This document shows, piece after piece, positions 22,305 through 33,364 of a stretch of DNA of 64,000 nucleotides (its first letter is position 1; every line of letters starts with the position of its first letter). The position numbers were made by a program, and so were the translations under genes. Source of the stretch: Cladophialophora immunda (taxonomy: Eukaryota; Ascomycota; Eurotiomycetes; Chaetothyriales; Herpotrichiellaceae). The stretch covers positions 4,588,001 through 4,652,000 of the forward strand of contig NW_015622541.1 in the NCBI RefSeq assembly GCF_000835495.1. Direction: 5' to 3'. Below the pieces are notes generated by a model. The model was given only the letters and a program-made list of their open reading frames with translations. It had not been told where the DNA came from and did no database searches.

Positions 22305-23684
22305 ATGGCGCCCTCTCCTCCCGCAGTCACGGACGGGTCCAAGACGTGGTCGCCCTCGCACTTATTCGAGGACGACAACGACGCGGCCGCGGGGATCTGG
22401 GACAAAATCCATACGCATCTCAAGGCTAACGAGTTCCGCGCGGCCATCGCGGCGGCCTTTGAACTCGCGCCGGGCGACAACTTCACCTACCACGCCACCG
22501 CGTCGGTCAATCTCGGGCAGGCGGAGGCGGCCATCCGTGCCGGGAGGGCGAACGGCCTCCACGCCTGGTACGTCGAGGCCGGGGCTCCCAGTGCGGATTC
22601 CCAAGATGCCAGCAGCAGCCGCGACGATGGGGCCGGGAACAGTAACAACAACGATTCGGAGTCGAGGATGGTCCCTGGGCAGCCCTCACTCAGAATATCG
22701 GGCTACCCGCCTCCGGCGGACATCCAGGCGTACATCGCGTTGTTCGACCCGACCAAGTCCGCGGCCAACAGTCTCAAATCCCTGGCGGCCAACGCCAAAA
22801 AGGGCTCGCTCCGCGCCACCGTCGCGGAGCATCTCCTGCGCAAACGCCACCTGGATCCCTCCATCACGGTCCCAAAGTTCAAACCCACCCCTCCCCCTAC
22901 TGCTGCTACTACTACTACGGCGGCGACAGCGACGGCCCAGCAGGATGGATCCAATCGTTCGACCCCTAAGACACGGCACGAGAACCCGTCGCTGGACTTC
23001 TGGGCCTATTCGTGCATGGCGCTTGAGTACGCGGGGCCCAACGCCGACACGGCGCTGGTCAAGATGTCGCACCACATGCTGCCCGTGTACATGCACCACT
23101 TTGGCTGCGTGTGCCCGTCGTGGGAGTCCCTGCAGGTGATTTCGAAACTGGCTACAGCAGCAGCAGCGACAGCTTCCGCGACGACGGCCACCAGCAGCGG
23201 TGGCAGTGGCAGTGGCAGTGGCACCCTCACCCCCACCGTACTCGATATGGGTAGCGGCAACGGGTACTGGACGCTGATGCTGCGGCGGCTGGGCCTGGAC
23301 GTGGTGGCCGTGGACAGCGGGCAGTCGCGGTGGCGCAGCGTGTGGATCCCAGACACCCACGTCGCGGACGGGGTGCAGTACCTGCGCAAGCGCGCCGGCT
23401 GCCCGCACGCGCTGCTCCTGCTGGTCTACCCCGTCGTGGGGGGTGGCGGCGGCGGCGAGTTCACGCGCCGGGTCCTCGACGCCTACGCCGGCGACGTCGT
23501 CTGCGTGGCCGGCACGCAGAACGGCAACGGGTACACCGGCTTCAGGGACATGATGGTCGACGAGTACATGGCGCAGAGGCCCGGCCCGCGCTGGGAGAAG
23601 GTCGCGCAGGTGCCCCTGCCCAGCTTCGCGGGGAAGGACGACGCCCTCTTCGCGTTCCGGCGGGTCAAGGAGGTTGGTCGGTGA
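22305..23684 (+). CDS. SAM-dependent methyltransferase-like protein
   Basis: Single exon, 459 aa, starting MAPSPPAVTDG. The N-terminal 120 residues are helical (FRAAIAAAFEL). A WAYSCMALEYAG segment precedes a Ser/Ala/Gly linker with GSGSGSG. Then comes the Rossmann motif I VLDMGSGNGYWTLMLRRLGL and an acidic strand end VVAVD, as in class I SAM methyltransferases. A later LLLLVYPVV strand and a CVAGTQNGNGYTGF segment would complete the fold. No substrate motif (for example NPPY or HxxE) is seen, so the acceptor is unknown. GC content is markedly higher here than in the neighbours, and Thr/Ala repeats with slippage-prone ACT and GCA runs interrupt the fold. The fold call is reasonably secure, function not. 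Confidence 0.7.
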   Translation: MAPSPPAVTDGSKTWSPSHLFEDDNDAAAGIWDKIHTHLKANEFRAAIAAAFELAPGDNFTYHATASVNLGQAEAAIRAGRANGLHAWYVEAGAPSADSQDASSSRDDGAGNSNNNDSESRMVPGQPSLRISGYPPPADIQAYIALFDPTKSAANSLKSLAANAKKGSLRATVAEHLLRKRHLDPSITVPKFKPTPPPTAATTTTAATATAQQDGSNRSTPKTRHENPSLDFWAYSCMALEYAGPNADTALVKMSHHMLPVYMHHFGCVCPSWESLQVISKLATAAAATASATTATSSGGSGSGSGTLTPTVLDMGSGNGYWTLMLRRLGLDVVAVDSGQSRWRSVWIPDTHVADGVQYLRKRAGCPHALLLLVYPVVGGGGGGEFTRRVLDAYAGDVVCVAGTQNGNGYTGFRDMMVDEYMAQRPGPRWEKVAQVPLPSFAGKDDALFAFRRVKEVGR

Positions 23685-23794
23685 CGACGAGAATCGGTGA
23701 TGATCCATTGGGTGCGTGAGAGAGAAGTTGAAGCGAGGGGGGATACACTCGGCCAAGGAGAAACAGGGACACAGAGACACAGACAGAGAGTTCC

Positions 23795-23857
23795 TGTACG
23801 TATATATGTACATATGTCCATATGTACATGTATATGTGTGCGAGGTATGTGTATATC
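23795..23857. repeat. AT-rich tract of overlapping ATGTACAT-type palindromes
   Basis: A 60-nt island of alternating purine-pyrimidine sequence with several copies of ATGTACAT and CATATG in a GC-rich setting, about 110 nt after the methyltransferase stop. It could fold into hairpins or act in 3' end formation; no direct evidence. Confidence 0.5.
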
Positions 23858-23905
23858 CAGCGACTCCACGCACAGCCTTCGCCCAAAGACCCGGTACGAG
23901 AGAGA

Positions 23906-23947
23906 TCCAAGTCCAAGTCCATGTCCCAGTCCCCAGTCCAAGTCCAA
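23906..23947 (+). repeat. Imperfect AGTCC(A) tandem repeat
   Basis: Six AGTCC or TGTCC units in 42 nt with small length changes between them. A short microsatellite-like run in non-coding DNA. Confidence 0.6.
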
Positions 23948-24738
23948 TAAGCCCATCACCGCGAGAATCAAAGCCACCCAGCTTTCTCGAGGTGCACGTG
24001 CACACGAGTGGAACGGGGCAGAAGACAGGATTTGGCTACTTATCAGGGCGCTCCGTGCGCGGGTCCTTGGTGCACAGCTCCTTACCGCGCCGGTCTACAA
24101 GGACAAGGATGTGCCGCTGGCGAAGAGATCCTGCCGGTTCAAACGACGGGAATGAGCTCCTCGTGCCCGTCACGCGTGGCATCCGGTGCTTTCTTGGTTC
24201 GTGAAGGCGGGAGGCCTGCCTGCCTGCCTGGGATCTCTTTGCTCCCCAGAGGGGTGTCGTCGCCACGGGACTACTGGCCAAACGTGCAAGCGATGAGTCG
24301 GGGGCGAGCGGCGTTCACAGGCACAAGTTCAATGGCGGTCACCATCGATCAGAGAAAGGTCCAGTCGAGACCGAGACTGTCTTGGGCCATTAAATGAATT
24401 GTTGGTACATATCCACCGTCTATTCTAGAAAGTCTTGCTTTTGAGGTCCTCGAGAAACGTGTCGGAATCTCGCCTCCCTCGAGCAGCCCCAAGCAAACCC
24501 GCGCAAAGTCTATCACATGCAAGAATTTTTTTGGCGCAGCCCCCAAGAAAGGTCGTCTAGGCCCGTCCAGGACCGTCTATTCGGAGATGCTCCGGTCGTC
24601 TAAAGCTTCTCGCAGCGTCGCTCGAGGTGGTATGCCGTGATATGCATGCTGAAGATCCGCCCACGCAAGAAGGTATGAAAATGCTCCGAACCCGTACCCT
24701 GAGCTGAAAATCATGCAAATCCGTCGTCTTCTCGGCGT

Positions 24739-25936
24739 CTACTTGGAGATTTCGACACCACCCTGTAAAAAATCTGTTAGCCCATTGTCCACTCGATGAA
24801 GGACCATTGTCGAGGTAGCCGATTCTCGACCCGAAAAAAACTTACAGTCGCGCCAATCATTCTGTGGAAGGTACGTTAGCACTTGTTGGTCGAAATTAGA
24901 TGGCAGAGGGAACATACCTCTTGATATCTCCATAGATGGCGAATTGACCGGCAGTCAAGGTACCAACCATAAACAGACGAGCGCCAATACCAGCATAGCT
25001 ACCACGGAAACCAAGCTCCTTTCCAATCTTGAAAAGTCGGCTGGTGGTGCTCTCACCCGGGAGACCCTTGGTCTTGTTGATCTTGGAGAGCATGGTGTCG
25101 GCAGGTTGGGAGACAATGGCGGCAGCGAAACCGGCAATCAGACCCGAGCCAAGGTTGACCACGGTCTTGGTGCCATCAGAAGCAGTGTTCTTGTCCAACG
25201 ACCGCCAGACAGTCTCGGCGACCTTCTCGTAGACGACGAACTTGGCCATCGTATAAGGGACCTGCTTGAACAAGATGGGACCGAAGCCGCTGTAGAACGC
25301 CATGACACCCTCGTTCCTGAAGATCTTGCCAAAGCCGCCGATCAGGCCCGAAGCGAAAGTGGGCTCGGAGACCAGTCGGATACGGGTGGCCTCGAGAGGG
25401 CAGAGAGCAATGTCGGCAAAGAATTCGGCGGCGGCAGAGGAGGCCAGGTAGACAGCAGTTCGGTTGTTGGAGGCAGTCTCGTAGCCGAGCAGGTTGATGG
25501 ACTGTTGCTTGAAGAACTCGTAACCTCCAAACTTGAAGGCACCCTGCAGGAAGTAGCCTGCGAAGGTCGGACCGACACCAGTCAAGAGAGCACCGGCACC
25601 CTCATTCTGGATGACTTTTCGGAAACCACCAATCATGCCATTGTTGTAGGTAGCAGGGTCCAGCTGGATTCTCGTCTTGACGCTGGGAGAGTTGTCAGCG
25701 CTGGTCGGTTGCGCGTTTTGAGGGTGAGACTTACACATCGACAGGAGTGAGGGCACCGTGGGTGACGGAGCAGCAGACTGCACCAGCGAAGGCCTGGGAT
25801 AGATCAGCAAGATGGACAGATGGAGCGAAGAATGCCCACTCACGAATCTGCTGTAGAGATCGAGGCCAGAGAGCTGTTTCGGCGCGGGGGTGGTAGCTGG
25901 GATAGCAGCACCGACCTGGGGAGTCGCGGTCGCCAT
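24739..25936 (-). CDS. MIR1: Mitochondrial phosphate carrier
   Basis: Five exons on the minus strand: 25936-25844, 25793-25735, 25682-24918, 24861-24846, 24762-24739; 318 aa, usual for the family. Three mitochondrial-carrier repeats are visible through their signatures: [19 protein letters not shown] and [27 protein letters not shown] and [18 protein letters not shown] follow repeats 1 and 2. The sequence matches phosphate carriers of the Mir1/PiC type, which import phosphate with a proton across the inner mitochondrial membrane for ATP synthesis. The C-terminus DIKRMIGATGGVEISK is assembled from three exons, including one of 16 nt and a last one of 24 nt. Upstream are a CCAAT box and a GTCACGTG site. 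Identification is strong. Confidence 0.93.
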
Positions 25937-26421
25937 TACGATGGAGTGGAGAGAAGAGCAGAGACAATTGAACTCGCAAAGGAATCTAACGAGGACGGAG
26001 CAAGAAACTCTAGAGACGAGCGGCCCTGAACCGAAGCAACAATTCAAGAGAACGATGGAGATGGACGGTGGGTGTCCTTGGGTATGTACCTTGGGAAAAA
26101 TAAAAAAGGGACTGAGATGCGAGGAATTGAAGCTGCGGCGAAAATGAATCGGACCTTTGCCGGCATCCAGAGAAAATGCCGCACTAACGGCGCCGAGGCG
26201 CTAAGCAGCAGCCGATCGACCGGCGAGGCTTTGGCCACGGCAACCAATCACATTGTCACGTGTGAGGCCCTCGGGCTTGGCATCCCCAACCCCTTTTCGC
26301 CTCGCCGCCCAGATATAAAGGGGGGCGAAAGGCTGCACCGCACTTCTCCACGACAGAGGCGAGGCGAGGCTGCACCGAGATGGCGGATAGGTGGTTGCTT
26401 CCATTCCTCCCGGAGAAATCT
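25937..26421. other. Phosphate-carrier promoter region
   Basis: Upstream region of the phosphate carrier. It contains a CCAAT box and a CACGTG site (annotated), and a TATAAA on the plus strand at 26314-26319 that points away from the carrier and is not linked to any gene I can support. Confidence 0.5.
26244..26262. promoter_or_regulatory. CCAAT box and GTCACGTG (Cbf1-type) site
   Basis: CCAAT at 26244-26248 and CACGTG at 26257-26262, preceded by GT, about 310-325 bp upstream of the phosphate-carrier start. These are the consensus for the fungal CCAAT-binding (HAP) complex and for Cbf1-type bHLH factors. HAP control of respiratory genes is well known in fungi; use here is inference. Confidence 0.45.
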
Positions 26422-27966
26422 CTACAAGGCTGTCACCTTCTTCGCATCTGCAGTCTCCAACCGAGTGTTGGTCACCCCAGCGCCGCCGTGAGGAGCCACC
26501 AACTCCAAGTCGCTTCCAGAGTGTCTTCGCGCGGGATGGGGTGAGGCGGCGCTTTCCAGGGCGCTGGTCGAGGGGCTATCACGATAGACACTCTCATTAG
26601 ATTCTCCCCCACCTCGTACCTCTACCCCACTGACAAGGCCATATTTGACCTGCCTGTTGCCGACCTGGTTGAGCAGCGCCTTGGCCGAGGCATTGGAGTC
26701 GGAGCTCCGCAGCACAGGCGCATTGAACGCCTTGGCCGTCTCAATCGGGCTCATGGAGACGCGACGACCGATGCGCCAGAAGCCGTGGGAGGTGAAGAGC
26801 ACCGAACCTATCCCCAGCAGAGACGCAAGGGTGGCCAAGGTGAGGAAGAGGTAGTCGGTGTGGTAGACGGTATGGCTGCCAAAAGCCTCCGCATTGACGT
26901 GCTGTGTTGTGGAGCTGTTCGCCGCGGCGACGGCAGTGCGGAAAATCAGTTCCCGTGTGCCCTCCAGGAAATCGGCCAGCGTGTCGGTGAAATAGACGTC
27001 GCAAGAAGGCTCCTGGTCGATGCCGCGGGCATACGCGATGGAGGCTTCGCTCTGTGCCCCGAAGAATTCGTAGCCAATGCCGCCGCCGAATTGAAGCTGG
27101 AGGTTCGTGCTATATTGGTTGGCCAGCGCCAGGAAGATGCCGCCGTAAGTGGTCGTGCCCGTTGTATGAGTTTCGGAGGGGAGAGAGTCGGGATTTTCAA
27201 CCGTGACATCGTCCCAAATACTACTGCCCGTGTCGAACGTGACCGTCGAGGTAGTCCCATCGATGATGACGGGGTAAAGAACAATGCCTGCCCGGAGAGT
27301 GCAGTTGGTCACCGACAGTTCTCCAGCGCATCCGGCGGCCGGTTTGTACTGCACAATTAAAGTCGCAGTCGTTGGGTTGTAGCGGACGTTGAAATCGATG
27401 GTGGCGCCAAATACCACAGGACTCGGGAAGATGGATGCACCTATGGCGGGAGTGACAACGAACGGCACACTAATAGGACGAGCAATTTGCATGGAAGCCT
27501 GCTCCCAGCATATTCACCTCGTCCGATCGACCCGACACAATGGCCGTGAAGCCTTGAGGCACGAGATGATTGACCTGGAGATCCAGTCCTTGTTGCGCCG
27601 TGACGGTGGCGTTGGTGATTGTCGACGCCCGCTAGAGTAGAGAGCCATTGATCGGAGTCACTGCGACCAGGATGCTGGCGAGCGCGATCAGGTTGAAATG
27701 GCGACCGCTCCAGGCAGCCGAGAGAAAGCTGTTGCCAAAGGCCCAAATGCGGTGCAAGTCGCCCACAGTGGTTCCATCCCCCTAGTGCTTTGTGCCACCA
27801 AGCAATAGTGACTCCTTCCAGCAGGGCGAAGGCGACAGCGATGTTGGTGACGGTTGAAGCTATCGAGATGTAGACGGTCGGCTGGAACTTCCAGTGTCTC
27901 ACGTCGTCGCCATTGGAGGCCAACAGAATGGTGACAGACACGACGACTCCCGCCAGCGCCAGAAAC
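26422..27966 (-). pseudogene. Fungal multi-pass membrane protein, decayed and 5'-truncated
   Basis: Reading on the minus strand, three frames give consecutive parts of one protein. The first has FLALAGVVVSVTILL and VAFALLEGVTIAWWHKALGG. The second has TTVGDLHRIWAFGNSF, FNLIALASILVAVTPING, a stop at 27632-27634, then RASTITNATVTAQQGL. The third runs from 27492 (QIARPISVPF) to a hydrophobic YLFLTLATLASLLG with VSMSPIETAKAFNAP. This order is typical of a large, uncharacterised fungal membrane-protein family with an extracellular loop. Lesions: a 4-nt surplus near 27770-27783, a TAG where CAG (LLQRAS) is expected, and a one-base frame change at about 27490. The N-terminal part beyond 27966 is absent. 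A single intact 356-codon frame remains at the 3' end, so a shortened product cannot be excluded. Confidence 0.6.
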
Positions 27967-28399
27967 AGTGCACCAAGGCCTCGACGGCGCTGGTGTGCGA
28001 CGACCCCAACTTCGCCTCCTGCGCGTCGCTCTTCACCGTCGGCTACACCCTCAGCGGCGAGGGCACGACGGCGACCTACCTCGCCGTGCAGAACGGGGTC
28101 AGCTACTTCTGCGACACCGAGGCATATGGCTTGGAGTACGGGGATATTGGATACTGGCCATCATATACCAGCGCGTATCTCTCGACCCTGGGCGCCACCA
28201 CTACAGCCCCGACCTTCAACCCCCCAACGTGGTGCCCTACAGCCGGACTCGAGCATTTCGTCCTGCCTCCCAAGCCATGCTCCTCGGTCCGACCTCGGCG
28301 ACCTCGTCGGCGACTTCTTCTCGTATCTGGACTCCAGCCGCAGAGATGCGTGGTGCCGTGGCCCTGCTGCTGGCTCTTTGCTGTGTGCTATTATCATGA
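27967..28399 (+). pseudogene. 3' fragment of a secreted, probably GPI-anchored protein
   Basis: On the plus strand an open frame reads ALVCDDPNFASCASLF, then GYTLSGEGTTATYLAVQNG, SYFCDTEAYGLEYGD and PTFNPPTWC. In another frame it continues with MLLGPTSATSSATSSRIW and ends AVALLLALCCVLLS followed by a stop at 28397-28399. That is a Ser/Thr linker plus a hydrophobic tail, as in a GPI-attachment signal. No start codon or signal peptide precedes it: the frame meets the 5' break of the minus-strand pseudogene at about 27966. The frame change near 28235-28275 could be an intron or an indel. I regard it as a remnant; no specific function. Confidence 0.45.
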
Positions 28400-28772
28400 A
28401 CCCATGTGCTGTAACTTCAGCCAGCGTGGACGCTTGGCCGTCGACATAATCCCCAAGGGCCCCTCGCCTGGAGGATGATAAATACAGCATTCACAGAACG
28501 GAAAATCGACTTATATAAATAATGAGATTGGTAATATGTCGTCCCAGAAAATGCGACGCTAATCGTTCAGCCTAGACGGCCTCGAGTCATCCCCAGCCGC
28601 TTGAAGAGCCAAACATACCCTCTCCCCCCCAGTCCATCGCTCTAAGAAGCATCTGTCTTCACAATCTACGTAGAAACGCGTGGTCCGAGTTCAATACACC
28701 CCTCACAAGCTGTAATGGAACCTCGTCATCTTCACTCACAGGGATCAAAGATCATACAACCCACGGCAAAGA
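28400..28772. other. Intergenic, no gene seen
   Basis: 373 nt of 3' flanking sequence between a plus-strand remnant and the end of the minus-strand mucin-like gene. Nothing distinctive. Confidence 0.5.
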
Positions 28773-31700
28773 TCAGTTACGCCGGCCAATGAGCAGATGA
28801 TGGCCATTGTATTGTATGCCCCGTCGCACGTTTTCCAAGGCCACAGGCTCAGTGGTCGATTCCGGTGGGGATGGAGCCGCCGATGGCGTCGGGTCATGGA
28901 CAACGGGTGCCTCGGTGGTAGTCATTATAAATTCGAGTGGAGATGTAGTTGTCAAAAGCGTAGTGGGAATAGCAGTGGTCAATACCTCCGGAGAGGTGGT
29001 GATTTCGTCTGGACTTGTGCTTGTGGCTTCGGAGCTTGTCGACGGTAGATCAATCGTCGCCGACGAGGAGCTAACCGTGCTGGCGCTAGTAAGAGGCAGC
29101 TCAAATGAGAGGTTCGTACTACCAACAGATGTTGCTCCAGATGTGGTTGTCGACTCCCTCGTTGCGCTGCTCCTGCTCGTCATGACCTCGGATGTCGTAT
29201 CGAACCCAGTGTTTGAGCAACTTGTAGAAGATACCCTAGAATTCGTCGTTAAGGGGGAATTTGTGCTAAACTGCTCCACGGAAGTCGTAGAAGGGCTAGT
29301 CGTTATAGATGTGGTCACAAAGAGCTCTGACGCGCTGCTATCGGTGCTTGAAACTGTAGAGAATGGCTGGATCGTCGTCGGGCTGATAAAAGCTGAATTG
29401 AAGGGGCTCGTGGTTTCCACCAAGGATGTCGCACTACTGATGGTCGAAATTGCCTGCGAAGTAGTTCCCAACTCACCCGTAGTCTTAGACGATATCTCTT
29501 GGGTGGAGGTGGTGCTTGTTTCTGAGACGGTGGTACTTGTGCCCTCGAGTGAAGATCTCGTCGTCGAGTCCGCATTCCTGCTGTCCATTGTCGACGGCTG
29601 AGATGAAGACGTCGTCGTTATTGTGAGACTTGTAGAGGGAGCACCAACTCCTGAAAGAGCGGTAGAACTGGCTGTCGTTGTGGTAGTAACCGGCAAGGTG
29701 GTATCGAAGGTTGTCATCGTTACCAGAACCGTAGATAACGTGGTGGGAATAGTTCCAAGGTCCGAAGTGGTTTCAGAGGTAGATGATGCTGATAAAGCAG
29801 AAGGAGTCGTTAACTCTATGGATGTCATAGTTGATGAAGATGCGGCAGATGTTGTTAGAGTGAGACTGCCCGTGCTACCGCTAGATATTGCACTACTCTT
29901 GGGTCCGTCTAGTGCCGATGTACCGGAAGCTGTTGTCCTCGATAGGGTTTGCCCATCTGTAAATGAAGTTGTGGATGCAAACTCTCTGGAGGAGCTCACA
30001 CCCGCCCGAGGAGATATTTGAGAGGTTGTAGATGATACTGTACTCGATGTGGTTGTGGAAAAGGTCGCAGTAGCAAAACGGGTGGGAAATAGGGAACCCG
30101 ACGTGGTAAGTGACGTAGTGCTAGCAGCTGCAGTGAAAGATTGGATATCAGAGGAAGTTGTCGAGAAGGATGAACTGAACGTAGATTGAATTTCTGTACT
30201 TGATGAAGTTGCAGACGATCCAGAAACCTCGGAGACAGTCGATGGACCACTGCTGCTTGCTGATATCCCTGGCGATGAGATTTTTGCCGATGTGGTTAAC
30301 AATGACACAGTGCTAGAGTGACTTGATACACTATCAGCGCCGGTGACAGATGATGATGATCGAGAATATGCAGACGTGGTCGACAATGTCCCCGTTCCGG
30401 TGATGGGGGAAGTTGAGTAATTGATCCTGCTAGTTGTTGACTGAGTCCTGGCAGAGGTCGATAATGATCCGACTTGCGAAGTCGTGGAGGATGTCAAGGT
30501 TGTGCTGCTGCTTGTGGTACCTGAAGATATGTGAGACTTCGAAGGGGTGGGTCAAGTCTCTATCACTTACCGGATCTGATGGGGTTGGCTTCTAGGATTA
30601 TCGTGAAGCAAACGAATGGCGGTGAACTTCCGAAGAGGATGAACACAATGCCTTGTTCATTGGTGCAGAAACTAGACCCCTCTGCTTGGAGCATCAGAAT
30701 ACCATTAGCATCAATAGACCACTTGGAAAGGTTGTCATTGATAGCTGTAATCAATGATAAAGTAATGTATGGCTGACTGAAATCTGCATCGACATAGAAT
30801 GAGCCCACTCGTAGATAGCCTGCAGTATCCAAGAAGAATTGAGCTGCTGCTGCTGAATCGCTGAACAGACTACTGGTACCATCAGAAAACCCTAAATACT
30901 GTAGGGCTCGCTTGCGGATCCTCAGAGGCGAGTTTGTGCTGACAAGGAATAAATTCGCAGCGGGAGGGACAATAACAGGTGGTGGGCTTGGAGTCGGGCT
31001 GGATGCCGGTGTGGTCCTACTGTCGATTGTTGTGGACGAAAGGGTAGGGGCGGTTGGTAAGGTGCTCGTAGATGCAAAAGTCGAATCGGTAGAGAGCGTC
31101 GTCGCTGACAACGAAGAGGCCGAGGAGCTTGCGACCGATCCAGTTGATGCAGCAACAGTTGAGGTCGAAGTAGGCGTCGTAGACGTTGATGTGGTACTGA
31201 GGAGGCTGGAGCTGGTGCCAGAGGCTGAAGTTGAACCGCCAATCGTGCCAATACTGGAGCTAGAAGAGCTGCTAGTCGAGGTAGTTTCTGACAATATCGT
31301 TGTCGACGGACTTGATAAAGATATCGACCTTGATGAGCTAGAGACTGGCACGATGCTGGTGCTAGAAGAGCTGCTTGTCGGAGTTGAAAGTTCAGAGTTT
31401 GTGCTAGAACGACTCTGACTAGAGATTGAACTGAAACTTGAGGAGGCGGTCGTAGATCCAGGGACAGTTCCTGTAGTGGAGATGGAAGAGGTGCTTTGTG
31501 AAGTTTTCAAGTCAGATACGCTGCTAGATGGGCCCGAACCAGTCGTAGAGGTCACGGTTAATTGACTGGTTGTAGACAAACTAGTCGTAAAGACATTTTG
31601 AGTGGAAGCACTAGAAGAGCTGATCGGGCTCGAAGGGACGGGTTTGGATGAGCTCGTGGTCGATCCAGCGATTGGACCGGCGCCGAAGCTGGAGGTAGTA

Positions 31701-33364
31701 GATGAAGTACCCAACGCGCTGGTTGTCTGAGAGGCAGTACTGGAAGTGGAGCCAGGAATTGGGCCGCCAGAAAAGCTTGCGTTGGTAGGCGAGCTTGTGG
31801 CCGACGCACTAGAAGCTATCGTAGAACTTGAGCTAGGCGATGGAGTCGATATTGAGCCAGAAGCAGACATTGGGCCAGAAGTCGATGCCGAGATGGAAAT
31901 AGGACTAGTGGAAGAGCTAGAGCTCGAGGTTAAAGTTGAAGTCGAGCCAGGAACAGGCCCACCCGAAAAGCTTGATGTATTGACCATAGTAGACACGCTG
32001 CTTGTCGCCGATGGCCCTGAGGCGCCGCTGGATAAGCTGCCAGTAACTTCACCAGTAGTGGCGGCGGAGGACGTGCTGATGGGGGAGGTAGTGGTTACTG
32101 ACGACTGTGGGAGGCCGGAGCTTGGTGAACTGCTGGTAGCAACACTAATACGACTCGCGGAGGAAGTCGAAAAACTGCTCGCCGTATTGGTCCCCGAGTT
32201 GATGTCTGTGCTGGAGCTCGTTGTGTATGAGTTGATCGCAGAGTTGCTAGTTGAGCTGGAACTCGAACTCGGAAGCACGCTGGAAGACTCAGTCCTAGTA
32301 GCGGACTGAGAGTAGATGGATGTCCAATCGGCCCAGTCCTGAGGAAGAGGAAGGCTAGGGTTGGTCACATCATCACTCCCCCAATCAGCCCAGTCGTACG
32401 GATCGCCACCCAAATCATTGAGAGACGAACTTGGTCCTTTGCCTGGTTCGCGAAAACCCGGAATTTCATGCGAGCCAGTGGGGATTGGAACAGCATTTGA
32501 GGTCCTCGGCGGCTGTTTGCTGCAGGGTACAGTCCAATAGATTGTTTTGGTGACCAGGACGGTGAAATCAACGACCTCTCGGGGCCTGTGACATTCACGA
32601 ATGACCTGATGGAAATAAGGACTCGGGGCAACGGTGATGGTTTCGACTCCGGCCGTGATGATATGGCTAGGAGCTGTCAGAGTGAAGGTGAAAGTGTATG
32701 TCCCGGCAGAAGGAGCCACGAATCTGGTTGCAAGGGGTGTCACTGTCTTTGAGGATGAGGAAGCTGCCGGCTTGGAGATCCATGTCTCTGTATATCCCAT
32801 GCACTTGGTTCCAACAGGACCCGACCTGCACTCAATAACATTGACGACCTGGGACCGGCTTCCATCCTGCTGCAGATTACATTCCTTGCAAAGACCACTT
32901 CCGCCATAGCCGGGAATCGCCAAAGGGCCGATTTGGTTGTAGGCAACCATAAAATCTTTGGCAACAGTGAGGTAGACAGGCTTTGGAGAAGCATGGGAAG
33001 TGGTTCCATTTCTGACGACAGCTTGGGTGGGTGTAGCAAATTTGGTGATTGTCGAACGAAATCGAGACACTGTCACCGTTTGAGCAGTAGAAGTGACTTT
33101 GGTCGCATGGACCGAAGTCCCATCCCATGCGGCTGGGATAACGGTGCTCACATACGCAAAGGCGTCCAGGGCATACCTAGTAGAACAAGTTCCCTGGAAG
33201 CATGTTGATGTTCCGACACAGGTTGATACGTTTTGATGCTGTACCGTGACAATAATAGGAGTCGCCGATATGCTTGGTGCATTTGGACAGGGAGTGATTG
33301 TCGTCAGCGGTCCAGCAAGAACAGCTACTGGCACTAAAGCGCCCACGAAAATCAAAAGACGCAT
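28773..33364 (-). CDS. Large Ser/Thr-rich secreted (mucin-like) protein
   Basis: Two exons, 33364-30571 and 30520-28773, joined by a 50-nt intron; 1,513 aa. A cleavable signal peptide (MRLLIFVGALVPVAVLAGP) is followed by a Cys-containing domain of about 320 residues (CVGTSTCFQGTCSTRYAL, GSGLCKECNLQQDG). A twice-used DWADW motif comes next, then a Ser/Thr-rich stretch with recurrent GP[VI][PA]GST units. A second non-repetitive domain (YLGFSDGTSSLFSDS to IVFILFGSSPPFVCF) spans about residues 820-930, and a second Ser/Thr-rich stretch runs to the end. The C-terminus (HHLLIGRRN) is not hydrophobic, so there is no GPI signal. Expected to be heavily O-glycosylated and secreted or trapped in the wall. 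Architecture is clear, role unknown. The long open frames antisense to it are composition artefacts. Confidence 0.85.

Larger units (their letters stand above)
23685..24738. other. Intergenic with simple repeats
   Basis: About 1 kb between convergent genes. It holds a GA-rich patch, a TATATGTACATATG tract and an AGTCC-type repeat (annotated separately). No gene recognised. Confidence 0.5.

Noticed and set aside
22686..24005. 439-codon minus-strand frame opposite the methyltransferase-like gene
   Set aside because: Antisense shadow of a very GC-rich gene; the plus frame carries the methyltransferase motifs.
24944..25750. 268-codon plus-strand frame
   Set aside because: Antisense to the mitochondrial phosphate carrier.
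26314..26560. TATAAA followed by a short ATG-led plus-strand frame
   Set aside because: Product has no conservation signal and runs antisense into the pseudogene 3' end.
28807..32309. Several plus-strand frames with Val/Glu/Leu-rich products
   Set aside because: Antisense of Ser/Thr-rich codons of the mucin-like gene; composition artefact.
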